Of a stretch of DNA of 64,000 nucleotides, positions 46,614-57,664 are shown piece after piece. This stretch comes from Shewanella sp. Lineage in GTDB: Bacteria; Pseudomonadota; Gammaproteobacteria; Enterobacterales; Shewanellaceae. The DNA lies in contig NZ_JABSSM010000003.1 in NCBI RefSeq assembly GCF_013214165.1, positions 28,165-92,164 of the forward strand. The letters run 5' to 3'. Each line of letters opens with the position of its first letter. Positions within the stretch are counted from its first letter, which is position 1. Under the pieces are notes generated by a model. The model did not search any database and was not told where the DNA came from. It saw only the letters and a program-made list of their open reading frames with translations. The translations under genes and the position numbers were made by a program.

Positions 46614-46800
46614 GCCTATAATTTAACTCACGTATACGCGAATACGTATGATACTTTTGTTGTGTTATTGTTGCTTGCGTGTAGTATTTGCTTCCGGTTA
46701 TTCCATTCTTTATGGCCGTGTGCAATGAAACCCTGTTGTCTTTCTTTTTCAGCGTTTCTTGGTGATGGCTTTTTCTGTGAAAGTAAGCGTTGAGGTCGAT

Positions 46801-47493
46801 GTGATAAATAGACGTGTGGGATTACTATTTGGTGTACTTTTTTTAGGATCTTCGGTGATGGCAAGTTTCGGGGTGAGTGCAGAAACTATCAGGCTGGTGG
46901 ATTCAACCGGTGAGGCGATGAAGAATATGGTGGTCTATCTGCAACCTAAACACCTTGTTGGGTTTCACGCCGAACGTGCTGGTGAGCGTGTCGGTAACCA
47001 GGCTCTGCCACTCGAAGTCCTTCAGAAAAATAAGCAATTTTCCCCTTATATTACTGTGATGCAGCAAGGTCATGAGCTGCGATTCGTCAACGATGATGAT
47101 ATCACCCACCATATCTACGCAGCGGCGGGACCCAAGCGCTTCTCCTTGAAGTTACGTAAAGACAAGGTCACTAAGACCATGGTGTTCGACCGTGTTGGCC
47201 ACGTTTCCATGGGATGCAATGTTCATGATTGGATGAGTGGTCACCTGTTGGTGGTCGATACACCGTATTTTGGCTTAACCGATGATACTGGCTGGGTCAA
47301 CTTAGATAGTGTTCCCGATGCCGATTATACCTTGGTCATCTGGCACCCCCAGTTATTAAGCCAAGATAACACAGTGTCACAGGAGGTGACTCTGCCGCTG
47401 CCACAGGCGTTAACCATCACAGTCTCAGCCGCCATGGGGGATATCCCGTATCAGAAGAGCCTGGATGACTTTGAGTTTTTGGAAGGATATTAA
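46801..47493 (+). CDS. Cupredoxin-like periplasmic protein
   Basis: A precursor of about 230 residues. I place the start at GTG 46801: GAGG lies 5 bp upstream and the signal peptide (INRRVGLLFGVLFLGSS..., GVSA-ETI) then has normal length; an ATG at 46765 would give a longer leader. The mature part has a plastocyanin-like fold with possible copper ligands His in DDITHHIY and Cys/His/Met in MGCNVHDWMSGHLLVV. Similar proteins are annotated as methylamine-utilisation proteins, without proof. Its stop overlaps the GGDEF/EAL start (TAATG), so the two are coupled. Confidence 0.78.
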   Translation: MINRRVGLLFGVLFLGSSVMASFGVSAETIRLVDSTGEAMKNMVVYLQPKHLVGFHAERAGERVGNQALPLEVLQKNKQFSPYITVMQQGHELRFVNDDDITHHIYAAAGPKRFSLKLRKDKVTKTMVFDRVGHVSMGCNVHDWMSGHLLVVDTPYFGLTDDTGWVNLDSVPDADYTLVIWHPQLLSQDNTVSQEVTLPLPQALTITVSAAMGDIPYQKSLDDFEFLEGY

Positions 47494-49829
47494 TGTTCGG
47501 TATGTTCAATCGAATACAGACCCGTATATTTGCCTTCTTCGTGATCTTACTGATCGCGGTGCAGGCCATTTCTTTTGCCATCACTTATTACGCCAATAAA
47601 CGTCTGGAGCAAGCGCAATTAAGCAACCAACTCTCGGTGGCCGAGTTGGTGTTTCAGTCCGAGTATGACGACCGTAATTATTACCTCTCAGCCTTCGCGG
47701 AAACCGCGGCTAAAGATTTTGGCCTCAAAGATATCTTTATCGATGGTGATAACCGTAGCTTTCTGGTGGCGCTCAATAATCACAGGAAGCGTATCAATGC
47801 GGATATTGCTATCGCCGTGGACGATGAGGGTAAAATCATCGGTGAGCTGATGCTCAACACCAAAGGGGCGGAGAAGGGCAAGGTCAGCGTCGGCCCCGAG
47901 CAAGGTGAGGCATTTCGTTATCCATTGGGCAGCGAGTTTCAGGGCGGCAAACCTTTTTATCCTCTGGAAGATAATATCTATCAGATTAAATTTGCTCCCC
48001 TCACCAGTGGGGCCAACAATGTCATAGGTTGGGTGGGGTTTGGCTTCATCATAGGTGATGAATTAGCGCGTTCATTACAACTGCATACCGGGCTCAATGC
48101 CGGTTTTATGGTGACGTCACAGGGGCAAAAAAATCAGATAATCAGCCTGTCAGCCGAACAGCTAGATGCCGATGATTATCGGGCCGTGTCAGATTATATC
48201 CGAGATGGGCAACCCAATATTGAATATGTCCTGTGGCATCAAGCACTCGGAGAGGTAAACGAAAAACAACTGCATGCCTTCATGTATCAGACCCGTTATG
48301 ACGTACTCGAGTCTTTTCAGAAGCAATGGTTACAGCAGCTTGGCTTAATCGTCTTGATGTTGCCCATCTCCTTGTTGCTGGCCTTCGTGATCTCCAGCGG
48401 TGTGACTAAACCAATCAAGTTATTGATTGAGCAGGCGAGATTTATCGCCAAGGGGAATTACAACTCTAAGGTCATGGTGGGCAATAGCATAGAGATGCAA
48501 GAGCTGGCCGAAGAGTTTACTGTGATGCAGCAGGCGATTCTTAGTCGTGAAAGTAAGATTGCGTTTCAGGCCTACCACGATCCCCTGACTAACTTAGCTA
48601 ACAAGAACGAGTTGGAACGTGTGACTCTGCCCTGGTTTGAGGCTAAATCAGCCGTGGCAATTTGTTTGATCAACATCAAGCGCATGACCGAGGTGAATGG
48701 CACCTTAGGACATGTGGTGGGAGATGAGGTGATAAAAGAGATAGGACGACGCTTATCTTCTATCGATGATATCAGCCTAGTGTGTCGTATGAGCGGCGAT
48801 GAATTTGTATTGGCGTTTAAAGATACATCTCCCAAGGCACTGCGTAGCTTGCTGGCTCAGGTGCAGAAAAAAATCGAAGCCGAATATCGCTATCAAGACA
48901 TCTCCTTGCATCTGCAGTTGACCATAGGTGTGAGCTTTGTCCACTATCCCAGTGATTTAGAAACCTTGCTTCGTCAAGCCGATACGGCGATGCAGCACGC
49001 TAAGAAGCATAAGCTTGAGCAGCAGATCTACCAGCAAGAGATAGATATAAATACCTTAGAGAGATTGCAGCTGATCAACGAGCTTAAATTTGCCATAGAG
49101 CATGGTGAGCTGGTGCTGTTTTACCAACCTAAACTAGATCTAGCACTGAATAAGATCACCCAGGTAGAGGCGCTGGTTCGTTGGCAGCATAGGGACAGGG
49201 GAATGATCCCACCCGATGAGTTCATTCCTATCGCGGAGCAGATGGGACAGATAAACGCCTTAACCCGTTGGGTGATGAATGAAGCTATCGACCAATATCT
49301 GCGTTGGCAAGCCCAGGGGATAGACTTAGGCATAGCGATAAATATCTCGGCAGAAAACTTAAAAGATGCGCACTTTTGTCAGTATGTACTCGATGTTATC
49401 TCAGACAGGAATGTGCCCATCGAGGCGATAACCTTAGAGATCACCGAAGATGCCGTGGTGTCAGATCCCGACAATGCCATCAAGCAACTCAAGGTGTTGA
49501 AGCAATATGGCTTGAAGATATCTATCGATGACTATGGCACTGGTTATTCATCATTGGCTCAGCTTAAGCAATTACCCGTGGATGAGCTAAAGATAGATAA
49601 GTCATTTGTACAAAATTTAATGGTTAACCTCGATGACCAAATCATCGTTAATTCCACCCTACAGCTGGCCCACAACTTAGGCTTGCGCGTTGTCGCCGAA
49701 GGGATTGAAGATGAAGGGGCCCTGAAATGGCTCGCCAAGAGAGGCTGTGAGATGGGCCAAGGCTATTATCTATCTAGGCCTGTCGATGCCGATACCTTAG
49801 TTACTTGGTTAGCCAATTCTGATTATTAG
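47493..49829 (+). CDS. Membrane GGDEF/EAL c-di-GMP protein
   Basis: A 778-residue protein. Membrane helices (about 10-30 and 283-305) flank a periplasmic sensor, followed by HAMP, a GGDEF domain (about 360-515) and an EAL domain (about 525-770). The cyclase signature reads MSGDEF, with Ser for the first Gly, so cyclase activity is uncertain. The EAL site is intact: EALVRW, EITED, SIDDYGTGYSS, ELKIDKSF and VVAEGIED. The protein is most likely a phosphodiesterase. It is translationally coupled to the cupredoxin-like protein and followed closely by an outer-membrane protein gene; the periplasmic partner may supply the signal. Confidence 0.9.
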   Translation: MFGMFNRIQTRIFAFFVILLIAVQAISFAITYYANKRLEQAQLSNQLSVAELVFQSEYDDRNYYLSAFAETAAKDFGLKDIFIDGDNRSFLVALNNHRKRINADIAIAVDDEGKIIGELMLNTKGAEKGKVSVGPEQGEAFRYPLGSEFQGGKPFYPLEDNIYQIKFAPLTSGANNVIGWVGFGFIIGDELARSLQLHTGLNAGFMVTSQGQKNQIISLSAEQLDADDYRAVSDYIRDGQPNIEYVLWHQALGEVNEKQLHAFMYQTRYDVLESFQKQWLQQLGLIVLMLPISLLLAFVISSGVTKPIKLLIEQARFIAKGNYNSKVMVGNSIEMQELAEEFTVMQQAILSRESKIAFQAYHDPLTNLANKNELERVTLPWFEAKSAVAICLINIKRMTEVNGTLGHVVGDEVIKEIGRRLSSIDDISLVCRMSGDEFVLAFKDTSPKALRSLLAQVQKKIEAEYRYQDISLHLQLTIGVSFVHYPSDLETLLRQADTAMQHAKKHKLEQQIYQQEIDINTLERLQLINELKFAIEHGELVLFYQPKLDLALNKITQVEALVRWQHRDRGMIPPDEFIPIAEQMGQINALTRWVMNEAIDQYLRWQAQGIDLGIAINISAENLKDAHFCQYVLDVISDRNVPIEAITLEITEDAVVSDPDNAIKQLKVLKQYGLKISIDDYGTGYSSLAQLKQLPVDELKIDKSFVQNLMVNLDDQIIVNSTLQLAHNLGLRVVAEGIEDEGALKWLAKRGCEMGQGYYLSRPVDADTLVTWLANSDY

Positions 49830-49874
49830 CCTAAGATTTAAATGAAAAAGAAAAATAGGAGCAAGAGGATAGAG

Positions 49875-51101
49875 ATGAAAAATGGGTTATTGATCTTGGC
49901 TTTGTATTCGTCGATGGGATTATCTGCCGAGCAAAATTTCTCTGGCATCATAGATGTCAGGGCCAGCTATACCGATGGCATCACCTCTTATGTCGATGGT
50001 GGGCTGGGTAAGTTTAGATTCAATCCGGATGGGCAACTCTCTCTGGCTCAGGCGGGCCTGAGTTATCATATCGATTGGGATAACCCGCTGTCGGCTCATG
50101 TGGTGGCCAATGCCTATTGGGATGGGGTGCGGGATAATATTGGTATTACCGAGGCCTACATCAAGTATAAGGGCCTGCCCTGGGATAATGGATTGCGCCT
50201 GAGTAGTAAGTTGGGGATCTTGTATCCTGAGATATCCATGGAAAATATCGCCACCGCCTGGTCTTCTCCTTACACCTTGACCTATTCTGGGATCAACAGC
50301 TGGTTAGGTGAAGAGGTGCGCCATATAGGTGCTCAACTCCGCTTGGATTATCTGGGCAAGTTTCACGATTCCCGCCATGATTTTAGCCTCTCGAGTGAGT
50401 TATTTCAAAATAACGATACCACAGGTGCCATGTTAGCCTGGCACGGTTGGACCAACAGCTCACGTCAGACGCTATGGCAAGAAAAACTGCCCTTGAGCCC
50501 AATGCCTGCCCTTGAGGGGGGCTCCTTACGTTTTCAAGCGAAGGAGTCTGATCCGTTTATAGAGCTAGATAACCGTATTGGTTATCACGTTAAAGCCCAG
50601 TGGAAGATGCAGGGACTAGGACGACTGGAAGCGGGTTATTATGATAATGATGCCGATACCCTGGTGATCGAAGAGGGGCAATATGCCTGGCTGACTCAAT
50701 TTGGGCATATAGGTACCAAGTGGATCTTGCCCTATAACATCGAGCTTATCGCTCAATATATGCAGGGGGATACCTTGATGACATCGCCCTTCGGTACCAT
50801 AGTCGTGGACAATGGTTTCGACTCGGGGTTTATTCTACTCAGTCATAGGTGGAACAAACACAGGGTCTCGGCGCGATTCGAAGATTTTAGCGTCACAGAT
50901 AATGACCTTACATTTGATGATAATAACAGTGAGGAGGGGCAGGCCATGACAATCTCCTACAGCTATCAATTGAGCAAAGGCTGGTTTATGCAGGCGGAAT
51001 ATAACCGTATAGATTCAGAGCGCGCCGCCCGAGTCGAACAAGGTTACTCTAAAGACCTAGTCGAGCAGCAGTGGCAGCTGGCGAGCCGCTATTATTTTTA
51101 A
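49875..51101 (+). CDS. Putative outer-membrane beta-barrel protein
   Basis: A 408-residue precursor from ATG 49875 (GAGG upstream; signal peptide LLILALYSSMGLSA-EQ). The mature protein alternates polar and hydrophobic residues with many aromatic residues and ends in RYYF, as outer-membrane barrels do. Repeated patterns such as HVVANAYWDG and KWILPYNIELIAQYMQG fit porin-like strands. No named family recognised. It is the third gene of the operon with the cupredoxin-like and GGDEF/EAL genes. Confidence 0.7.
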   Translation: MKNGLLILALYSSMGLSAEQNFSGIIDVRASYTDGITSYVDGGLGKFRFNPDGQLSLAQAGLSYHIDWDNPLSAHVVANAYWDGVRDNIGITEAYIKYKGLPWDNGLRLSSKLGILYPEISMENIATAWSSPYTLTYSGINSWLGEEVRHIGAQLRLDYLGKFHDSRHDFSLSSELFQNNDTTGAMLAWHGWTNSSRQTLWQEKLPLSPMPALEGGSLRFQAKESDPFIELDNRIGYHVKAQWKMQGLGRLEAGYYDNDADTLVIEEGQYAWLTQFGHIGTKWILPYNIELIAQYMQGDTLMTSPFGTIVVDNGFDSGFILLSHRWNKHRVSARFEDFSVTDNDLTFDDNNSEEGQAMTISYSYQLSKGWFMQAEYNRIDSERAARVEQGYSKDLVEQQWQLASRYYF

Positions 51102-51130
51102 AAAAGTGCTAGTTCCTAGGCACTAGCACT
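51101..51130 (-). terminator. Terminator between convergent genes
   Basis: AGTGCTAGT pairs with ACTAGCACT around an 8-base loop. Read on the minus strand it is followed by a T run, so it ends the fadH transcript; it may also serve the outer-membrane gene. Confidence 0.75.
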
Positions 51131-51149
51131 ACTAGGAAAATCCTGGAAA

Positions 51150-53180
<2,031 letters not shown>

Positions 53181-53277
53181 TTATTATTTATTCTTGGTTA
53201 AAGATAGAGCGAATGATAGGATTGGCCAATGACTAAAGATTACAAAACGATGACTATTGTTAGCATGGTGACTTATT

Positions 53278-54369
53278 GTGAAGCTAGGTGATATTTCTGT
53301 TTCTTATATCGAGATCATGCTCAAGGCGATGGCGCACCTTGGGGTCGATGTCGATGAAATATTGGATAAATATTCTATCGATTCAACATCATTAGCGTCC
53401 CCCGATGCCAGGGTGAGTATTCCTAAATTTATGCGTCTGGGTCATGATTGTATCCAAACCAGTGGTTTACCTTGGCTTGGGCTGGTCATGGGAGAGGTTA
53501 CCACAGCGACTAATCTGGGAATGGCAGGCTTATTGGCCTTGTCTGCCCAAGATCTCAGGCAAGCCTGCCATCAGATAGCCACCTTTGAGCTGCTGAATAA
53601 ATATAACTCCAGGGGGCAATCGCAATTCTTTGTCAGTCAGGCGTTTGGTATGGATCAAGAAAAGTACCTGACGCTGGGTCGAGAGTATGGCGTGGAGCAA
53701 GGCCAAGGGGTGTTGATGTTTTATTCCATCAAGCCCTATAACGATTACAACTATTTCGTGGTCGATTCCGTCTTGTCGGGTTGGTGCCAGATAATTCAAG
53801 ATCTGACTGGCTGTGATGATGGGATTGAGAAAGTTTGCTTCGAGTTTTCAGCTCCGGTTTATGCAGATAAATACCATGAGCTGTTTAATTGCCCGGTACT
53901 GTTTGAACAAGCGAGTAACTATATCGTCATCAAAGCCGAAGCATTAGCCTGGTCATGTATCAATCGAAGTGCGCCCACCTTCGAGTTACTCAGGAGGGGC
54001 GCAGATGAGGAGTTGGAAAAGGTGCGCTTGGGTCTGAGTTTTCATGAGAAGGTCAGCCGGGTGATAGGCCCTCTGCTTGACGGGAGCACCCCGACACTGG
54101 AACACGTTTCGCAGCAGCTGAGCATGGCTCCCTGGACTGTCAGGCGTAAACTCGTGGAGGAGGGGGGCAGTTTTCAACAAACCTTGAATGATACCCGCCG
54201 AACGTTAGCCATAAGCTATGTACAGGATACGGCGTTAACCTTAGGTGAGATTGCCTACCTGTTAGGTTTTGGCTCACCGACCGCTTTTCAGCGAGCCTTT
54301 AAACGTTGGACGGGCGAAGCGCCGGGGCGCTTCAGAACGGCAAATACAAGTACAAATAAAGAGAAGTAG
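53278..54369 (+). CDS. AraC-family transcriptional regulator
   Basis: A 363-residue regulator. The N-terminal ~200 residues resemble the arabinose-binding-like domain of OruR/ArgR-type AraC proteins (GLLALSAQDLRQACHQIATF). The C-terminal domain has two helix-turn-helix units (LEHVSQQLSMAPWTVRRKL and LGEIAYLLGFGSPTAFQRAF). GTG start without a strong ribosome-binding site. It is divergent from fadH and convergent with an acyl-CoA ligase gene, so it may control fatty-acid use (inference). Confidence 0.88.
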   Translation: MKLGDISVSYIEIMLKAMAHLGVDVDEILDKYSIDSTSLASPDARVSIPKFMRLGHDCIQTSGLPWLGLVMGEVTTATNLGMAGLLALSAQDLRQACHQIATFELLNKYNSRGQSQFFVSQAFGMDQEKYLTLGREYGVEQGQGVLMFYSIKPYNDYNYFVVDSVLSGWCQIIQDLTGCDDGIEKVCFEFSAPVYADKYHELFNCPVLFEQASNYIVIKAEALAWSCINRSAPTFELLRRGADEELEKVRLGLSFHEKVSRVIGPLLDGSTPTLEHVSQQLSMAPWTVRRKLVEEGGSFQQTLNDTRRTLAISYVQDTALTLGEIAYLLGFGSPTAFQRAFKRWTGEAPGRFRTANTSTNKEK

Positions 54370-54377
54370 ATAGCGCG

Positions 54378-56108
54378 CTAAGCGCGCTGTTTTCCCGCTT
54401 CCTCTGTGGCACAATTGTCATCTTTTAGCTTACGCCGAAGAATTTTTCCCACGGGTGACATGGGCAGTTCACTCCTGAATTCAAATTGACGCGGGATCTT
54501 GTAGCCGGTGAGCTTGTTCTTACAAAACGCCCTGATCTCTTCTCCTGTCAGGCTAGCATTGTCTTGTATGACCACATAGAGCTTGACCGCCTCACCGGTC
54601 TTAGTGTCTTCAACGCCGATAGCGGCGCAGTTAACCACATCTGGATGAGTCGCTACCACGGCCTCTATCTCATTAGGAAAGACGTTAAAGCCTGAGACTA
54701 TGATCATGTCCTTGACCCGGTCGACTATGCTGACGAAACCATCTTCATCGATAATGGCGATATCACCGGTGAGCAGCCACTGGCCATCTGGGGTGAAAGA
54801 ATCGCGGGTAGCCTTAGGGCGGTTCCAGTAGCCTTTCATCACCTGAGGGCCTTTGACGCAGAGTTCGCCGCGCTCGCCAATTGGCACTTCTTCACCGAGT
54901 GCATTTATGCACTTGAGCGCCGTGTGTTGCAGCGCCTGACCTACGGTACCTAATCGCTCTAAGCCGTTAATCGGGTTCATGCATACGGCGGGCGAGCATT
55001 CGGTCAGACCATAAGCTTCGGAGATGCCAACACCTGTGAGTGCTTGCCAGCGTTTGGCGGTATCCCCCATCAGGGCTGTGCCGCCGGACAGGGTGAATTT
55101 CATCTCACTAAAGTCGACCTGCTTGAAACTCGGGCTTTCCATCAGGGAGACAAACAGGGTGTTGAGTCCTATCAGGCCGGTAATTTTGAATGGTTTCATC
55201 GCCTTGATAAAGGTCTCGGTATCTCTGGGATTGGCGATAAGCACACTGTGTTCACCGAGTCTGAAAAATGCCATCAGGTGCACGGTAAATGAATAGATAT
55301 GGTACAGGGGCAGGGGAGCAATCATCACAGATTGCTTACCTTTCATCATAGACTGACCCTGATCATCGAGTTGCCGTACCACAGTGCCTGACTGCAGCAT
55401 ATTGGCGATAATATTGGTATTGGTGAGCTCGGCGCTCTTAGCAACACCTGTGGTGCCGCCGGTGTACTGCAGCACTATGGTGTCGTCTGGCTTATCGAGA
55501 TGGGCTGGGGTAAACCCCTTGCCCAGATGCTGCTTGAGGATTTTCCTGAATGACACTGCGTGAGGAAGATGGTAATTGGGGACCATCTTCTTGATATGCT
55601 TGACGGTGGAGTTGATCAACACGCGTTTCACCGCAGGCAGCATATCGGCGAGGCTGGTGGTGATGATCAATTCGAGACGGGTCTCTTTCTGGATATTCTC
55701 AACCGACTTGGCGAAGATATCCATGCACAAGAGCGCTTTGGCGCCCGAATCATTAAACTGATGGATCATCTCAGGTTCGGTATACAAGGGATTGGTATTG
55801 ACGATACGCAGTCCTGCCCGCAATGCGCCAAATACGGCGATGGGGTATTGCAGGGTATTGAGCATCTGAATGGCGATAGCATCACCGGGGACGAGTGAGG
55901 TTTGGTTTTGCAGGTAATGGGCAAACGCGGCACTGTATTGGTTAATCTCTTTATAACTGAGACTGTGGCCCAAACTGGTAAATGCCGGTTTATCTGCGTA
56001 CTTGATAAAGGCCTCTTCGATGGCGTCGATAGCCGAGGCGTATTGTTCTAAGTCGATGGAATCAGAGATCCCAGGGGCGCGTTTACCATTCCAAAACGAT
56101 GCTTCCAT
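54378..56108 (-). CDS. Long-chain-fatty-acid-CoA ligase-like protein
   Basis: A 576-residue AMP-forming acyl-CoA synthetase close to FadD. The phosphate loop is LQYTGGTTGVAKSAELT; later motifs are EAYGLTECSP, WLLTGDIAIIDEDGF and GFNVFPNEIEAVV, and the catalytic Lys lies in PMSPVGKILRRKL. It activates fatty acids for beta-oxidation or phospholipid synthesis. The stop lies 8 bp from the convergent regulator gene, and a GCGCGC palindrome there may act as a shared terminator. Confidence 0.9.
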   Translation of the reverse strand: MEASFWNGKRAPGISDSIDLEQYASAIDAIEEAFIKYADKPAFTSLGHSLSYKEINQYSAAFAHYLQNQTSLVPGDAIAIQMLNTLQYPIAVFGALRAGLRIVNTNPLYTEPEMIHQFNDSGAKALLCMDIFAKSVENIQKETRLELIITTSLADMLPAVKRVLINSTVKHIKKMVPNYHLPHAVSFRKILKQHLGKGFTPAHLDKPDDTIVLQYTGGTTGVAKSAELTNTNIIANMLQSGTVVRQLDDQGQSMMKGKQSVMIAPLPLYHIYSFTVHLMAFFRLGEHSVLIANPRDTETFIKAMKPFKITGLIGLNTLFVSLMESPSFKQVDFSEMKFTLSGGTALMGDTAKRWQALTGVGISEAYGLTECSPAVCMNPINGLERLGTVGQALQHTALKCINALGEEVPIGERGELCVKGPQVMKGYWNRPKATRDSFTPDGQWLLTGDIAIIDEDGFVSIVDRVKDMIIVSGFNVFPNEIEAVVATHPDVVNCAAIGVEDTKTGEAVKLYVVIQDNASLTGEEIRAFCKNKLTGYKIPRQFEFRSELPMSPVGKILRRKLKDDNCATEEAGKQRA

Positions 56109-56430
56109 ACTTGCCTCAATGCGTGTTGGCGAGCCAGTCTCAAATCTAGATGAATTAATCTGGTCGCAAATTATTGTTTTATTTGGTGCTTTATTCTTGT
56201 TGTCATTAGCGGATGTATTGGTTTAAATCACTTGTTATCCATTGACTATTACCTACTTTTGAGGAAATGATAAGTGACTAGTAGTGACTTAAAGTGACAA
56301 ATTGATATCCTTTATATACAAGAACGAGTCAGTGGTCGGTTTTCATTGGCTGATATTAAGCTCAGAGGCGAGGCTTTTGTTGGTTTGACCCTAGATCATC
56401 CCATCTTCCCCCTCTATGGATAAAGTAGGT
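56109..56430. other. Intergenic region
   Basis: A 322-base gap upstream of the acyl-CoA ligase and downstream of the PepSY gene. Short repeats of AGTGACT/AAGTGACA occur near 56273-56300. No gene recognised. Confidence 0.4.
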
Positions 56431-57033
56431 TTATGATAAAAACATAAAAAATAGCGGTATGGCGAAGCCTAATAATACCAAGCCTCCTTTTCTTCCCCAG
56501 GGGCTGTGTTTTCCTTTGACCATGAATAACGCCGATATAGCCAAAAATATCAGCATGATGGCATAGGCATCAGAAAATATTACCCAGGCCGCTTTAGCCT
56601 CATTTAAGTGGAGAGAGTTAATGTTTTTTAATAACTTTCTCTCGGTGATCAGTTCAAGTTCAATTTCTCCATTGGTTAAATTAGCATTCAAATTACTGCC
56701 ATCGGTTAGAAATACTTTAAATTCATGCTCACTCGCCCAATAGTTAGCCTTGACGCTGTTAATTATCTTAAAGCTTGTTAACATTAAGTCGATAATCTCA
56801 TCTTCATTATCGATATGAATTAATTTGGGTTCTATTGCAGTTTTCTTTACTATGCTGTAATTGGGGTTCCAATCTCGGATATGATTGACTGCTATTCCTG
56901 ATATCGCGAATACTAGGGTGAATCCTATGCATAAATAGCCAATATCCCGATGAAGATTACGGTTTATCCGATACCAATTTGACCCATGCTTTTTACGATG
57001 AACGCGTAAATTAATATTGATATTCTTAGTCAA
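56431..57033 (-). CDS. PepSY-associated transmembrane protein
   Basis: A 200-residue inner-membrane protein with three helices. The N-terminal RINRNLHRDIGYLCIGFTLVFAISGIAVNH is split here into its two recognisable parts, RDIGYLCIGF and SGIAVNH, typical of the PepSY-TM family often linked to TonB receptors and ferric reduction. LHLNEAKAAWVIFSDAYAI matches the second helix region. It overlaps the DUF4920 gene by 8 bp and lies in the Fur-box operon, so a part in iron uptake is likely (inference). Confidence 0.8.
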   Translation of the reverse strand: MTKNININLRVHRKKHGSNWYRINRNLHRDIGYLCIGFTLVFAISGIAVNHIRDWNPNYSIVKKTAIEPKLIHIDNEDEIIDLMLTSFKIINSVKANYWASEHEFKVFLTDGSNLNANLTNGEIELELITERKLLKNINSLHLNEAKAAWVIFSDAYAIMLIFLAISALFMVKGKHSPWGRKGGLVLLGFAIPLFFMFLS

Positions 57034-57490
57034 GAATCTTAACTCCAGTAGGAATTAATTGATAAATACTCAATGCTTCGGTGACCGAGTCGGGCTCAAA
57101 ATCTTCATGTTTACGTTTAGCCAGCATGGCTAAATAGCGCTTGGTTTGTGATAAATCTAAATTAATAACATGTAATTGTCCCTTGGCAATCGCCTGAGAT
57201 CCCTTAGCGCTCACGGGAAAAACCATGTCCCCATCACGTACTTTTATGCGTAATCTTTCAAATTTCGCATCCGAAGATAACTCCATCCAGCAGCCCCGTT
57301 TCTCACAGACACTGATGATGGTTCCCCTAACGGTTACAGGTTTATCTAGATAAGTATCTGCTCGTTCTAAGACTCGAGAAATATCAACTAACTGAGAAGA
57401 ATCAACTGCTTCTCCATACTCATACACTTTAGCCTGGACACATGTACTCATGGTTATAGCCACAAGTAACCCATAAAAAAACTTCACCAT
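57026..57490 (-). CDS. DUF4920 periplasmic protein
   Basis: A 154-residue precursor from the ATG at 57490, which has GGAGAG upstream and opens a signal peptide (MVKFFYGLLVAITMSTCVQA). The mature part contains GTIISVCEKRGCWMEL, a DUF4920 hallmark with two cysteines that could bind metal or form a disulfide. Function unknown. It starts 93 bp from a Fur box shared with the divergent TonB receptor and is co-transcribed with the PepSY gene. Confidence 0.8.
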   Translation of the reverse strand: MVKFFYGLLVAITMSTCVQAKVYEYGEAVDSSQLVDISRVLERADTYLDKPVTVRGTIISVCEKRGCWMELSSDAKFERLRIKVRDGDMVFPVSAKGSQAIAKGQLHVINLDLSQTKRYLAMLAKRKHEDFEPDSVTEALSIYQLIPTGVKILD

Positions 57491-57582
57491 ATCTCTCTCC
57501 TTAACGTCGGTTAACACTCGATTGGCCTGATCTAACACTGGATAATTGAATCAAAACAAATTTGATAAGCACCTAGTGTAAA

Positions 57583-57601
57583 CTAAATGATAATCATTTG
57601 C
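57583..57601. promoter_or_regulatory. Fur box in a divergent promoter
   Basis: ATGATAATCATTTGC matches 13 of the 15 central bases of the Fur consensus. It lies 64 bp before the TonB receptor start and 93 bp before the DUF4920 start, so it can control both. Confidence 0.82.
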
Positions 57602-57664
57602 ATCCATATTGAATTGAAGGTAAATTGCAGGCGTTTTTCAAGCAGTTGAACAAAAAGGATGTTT

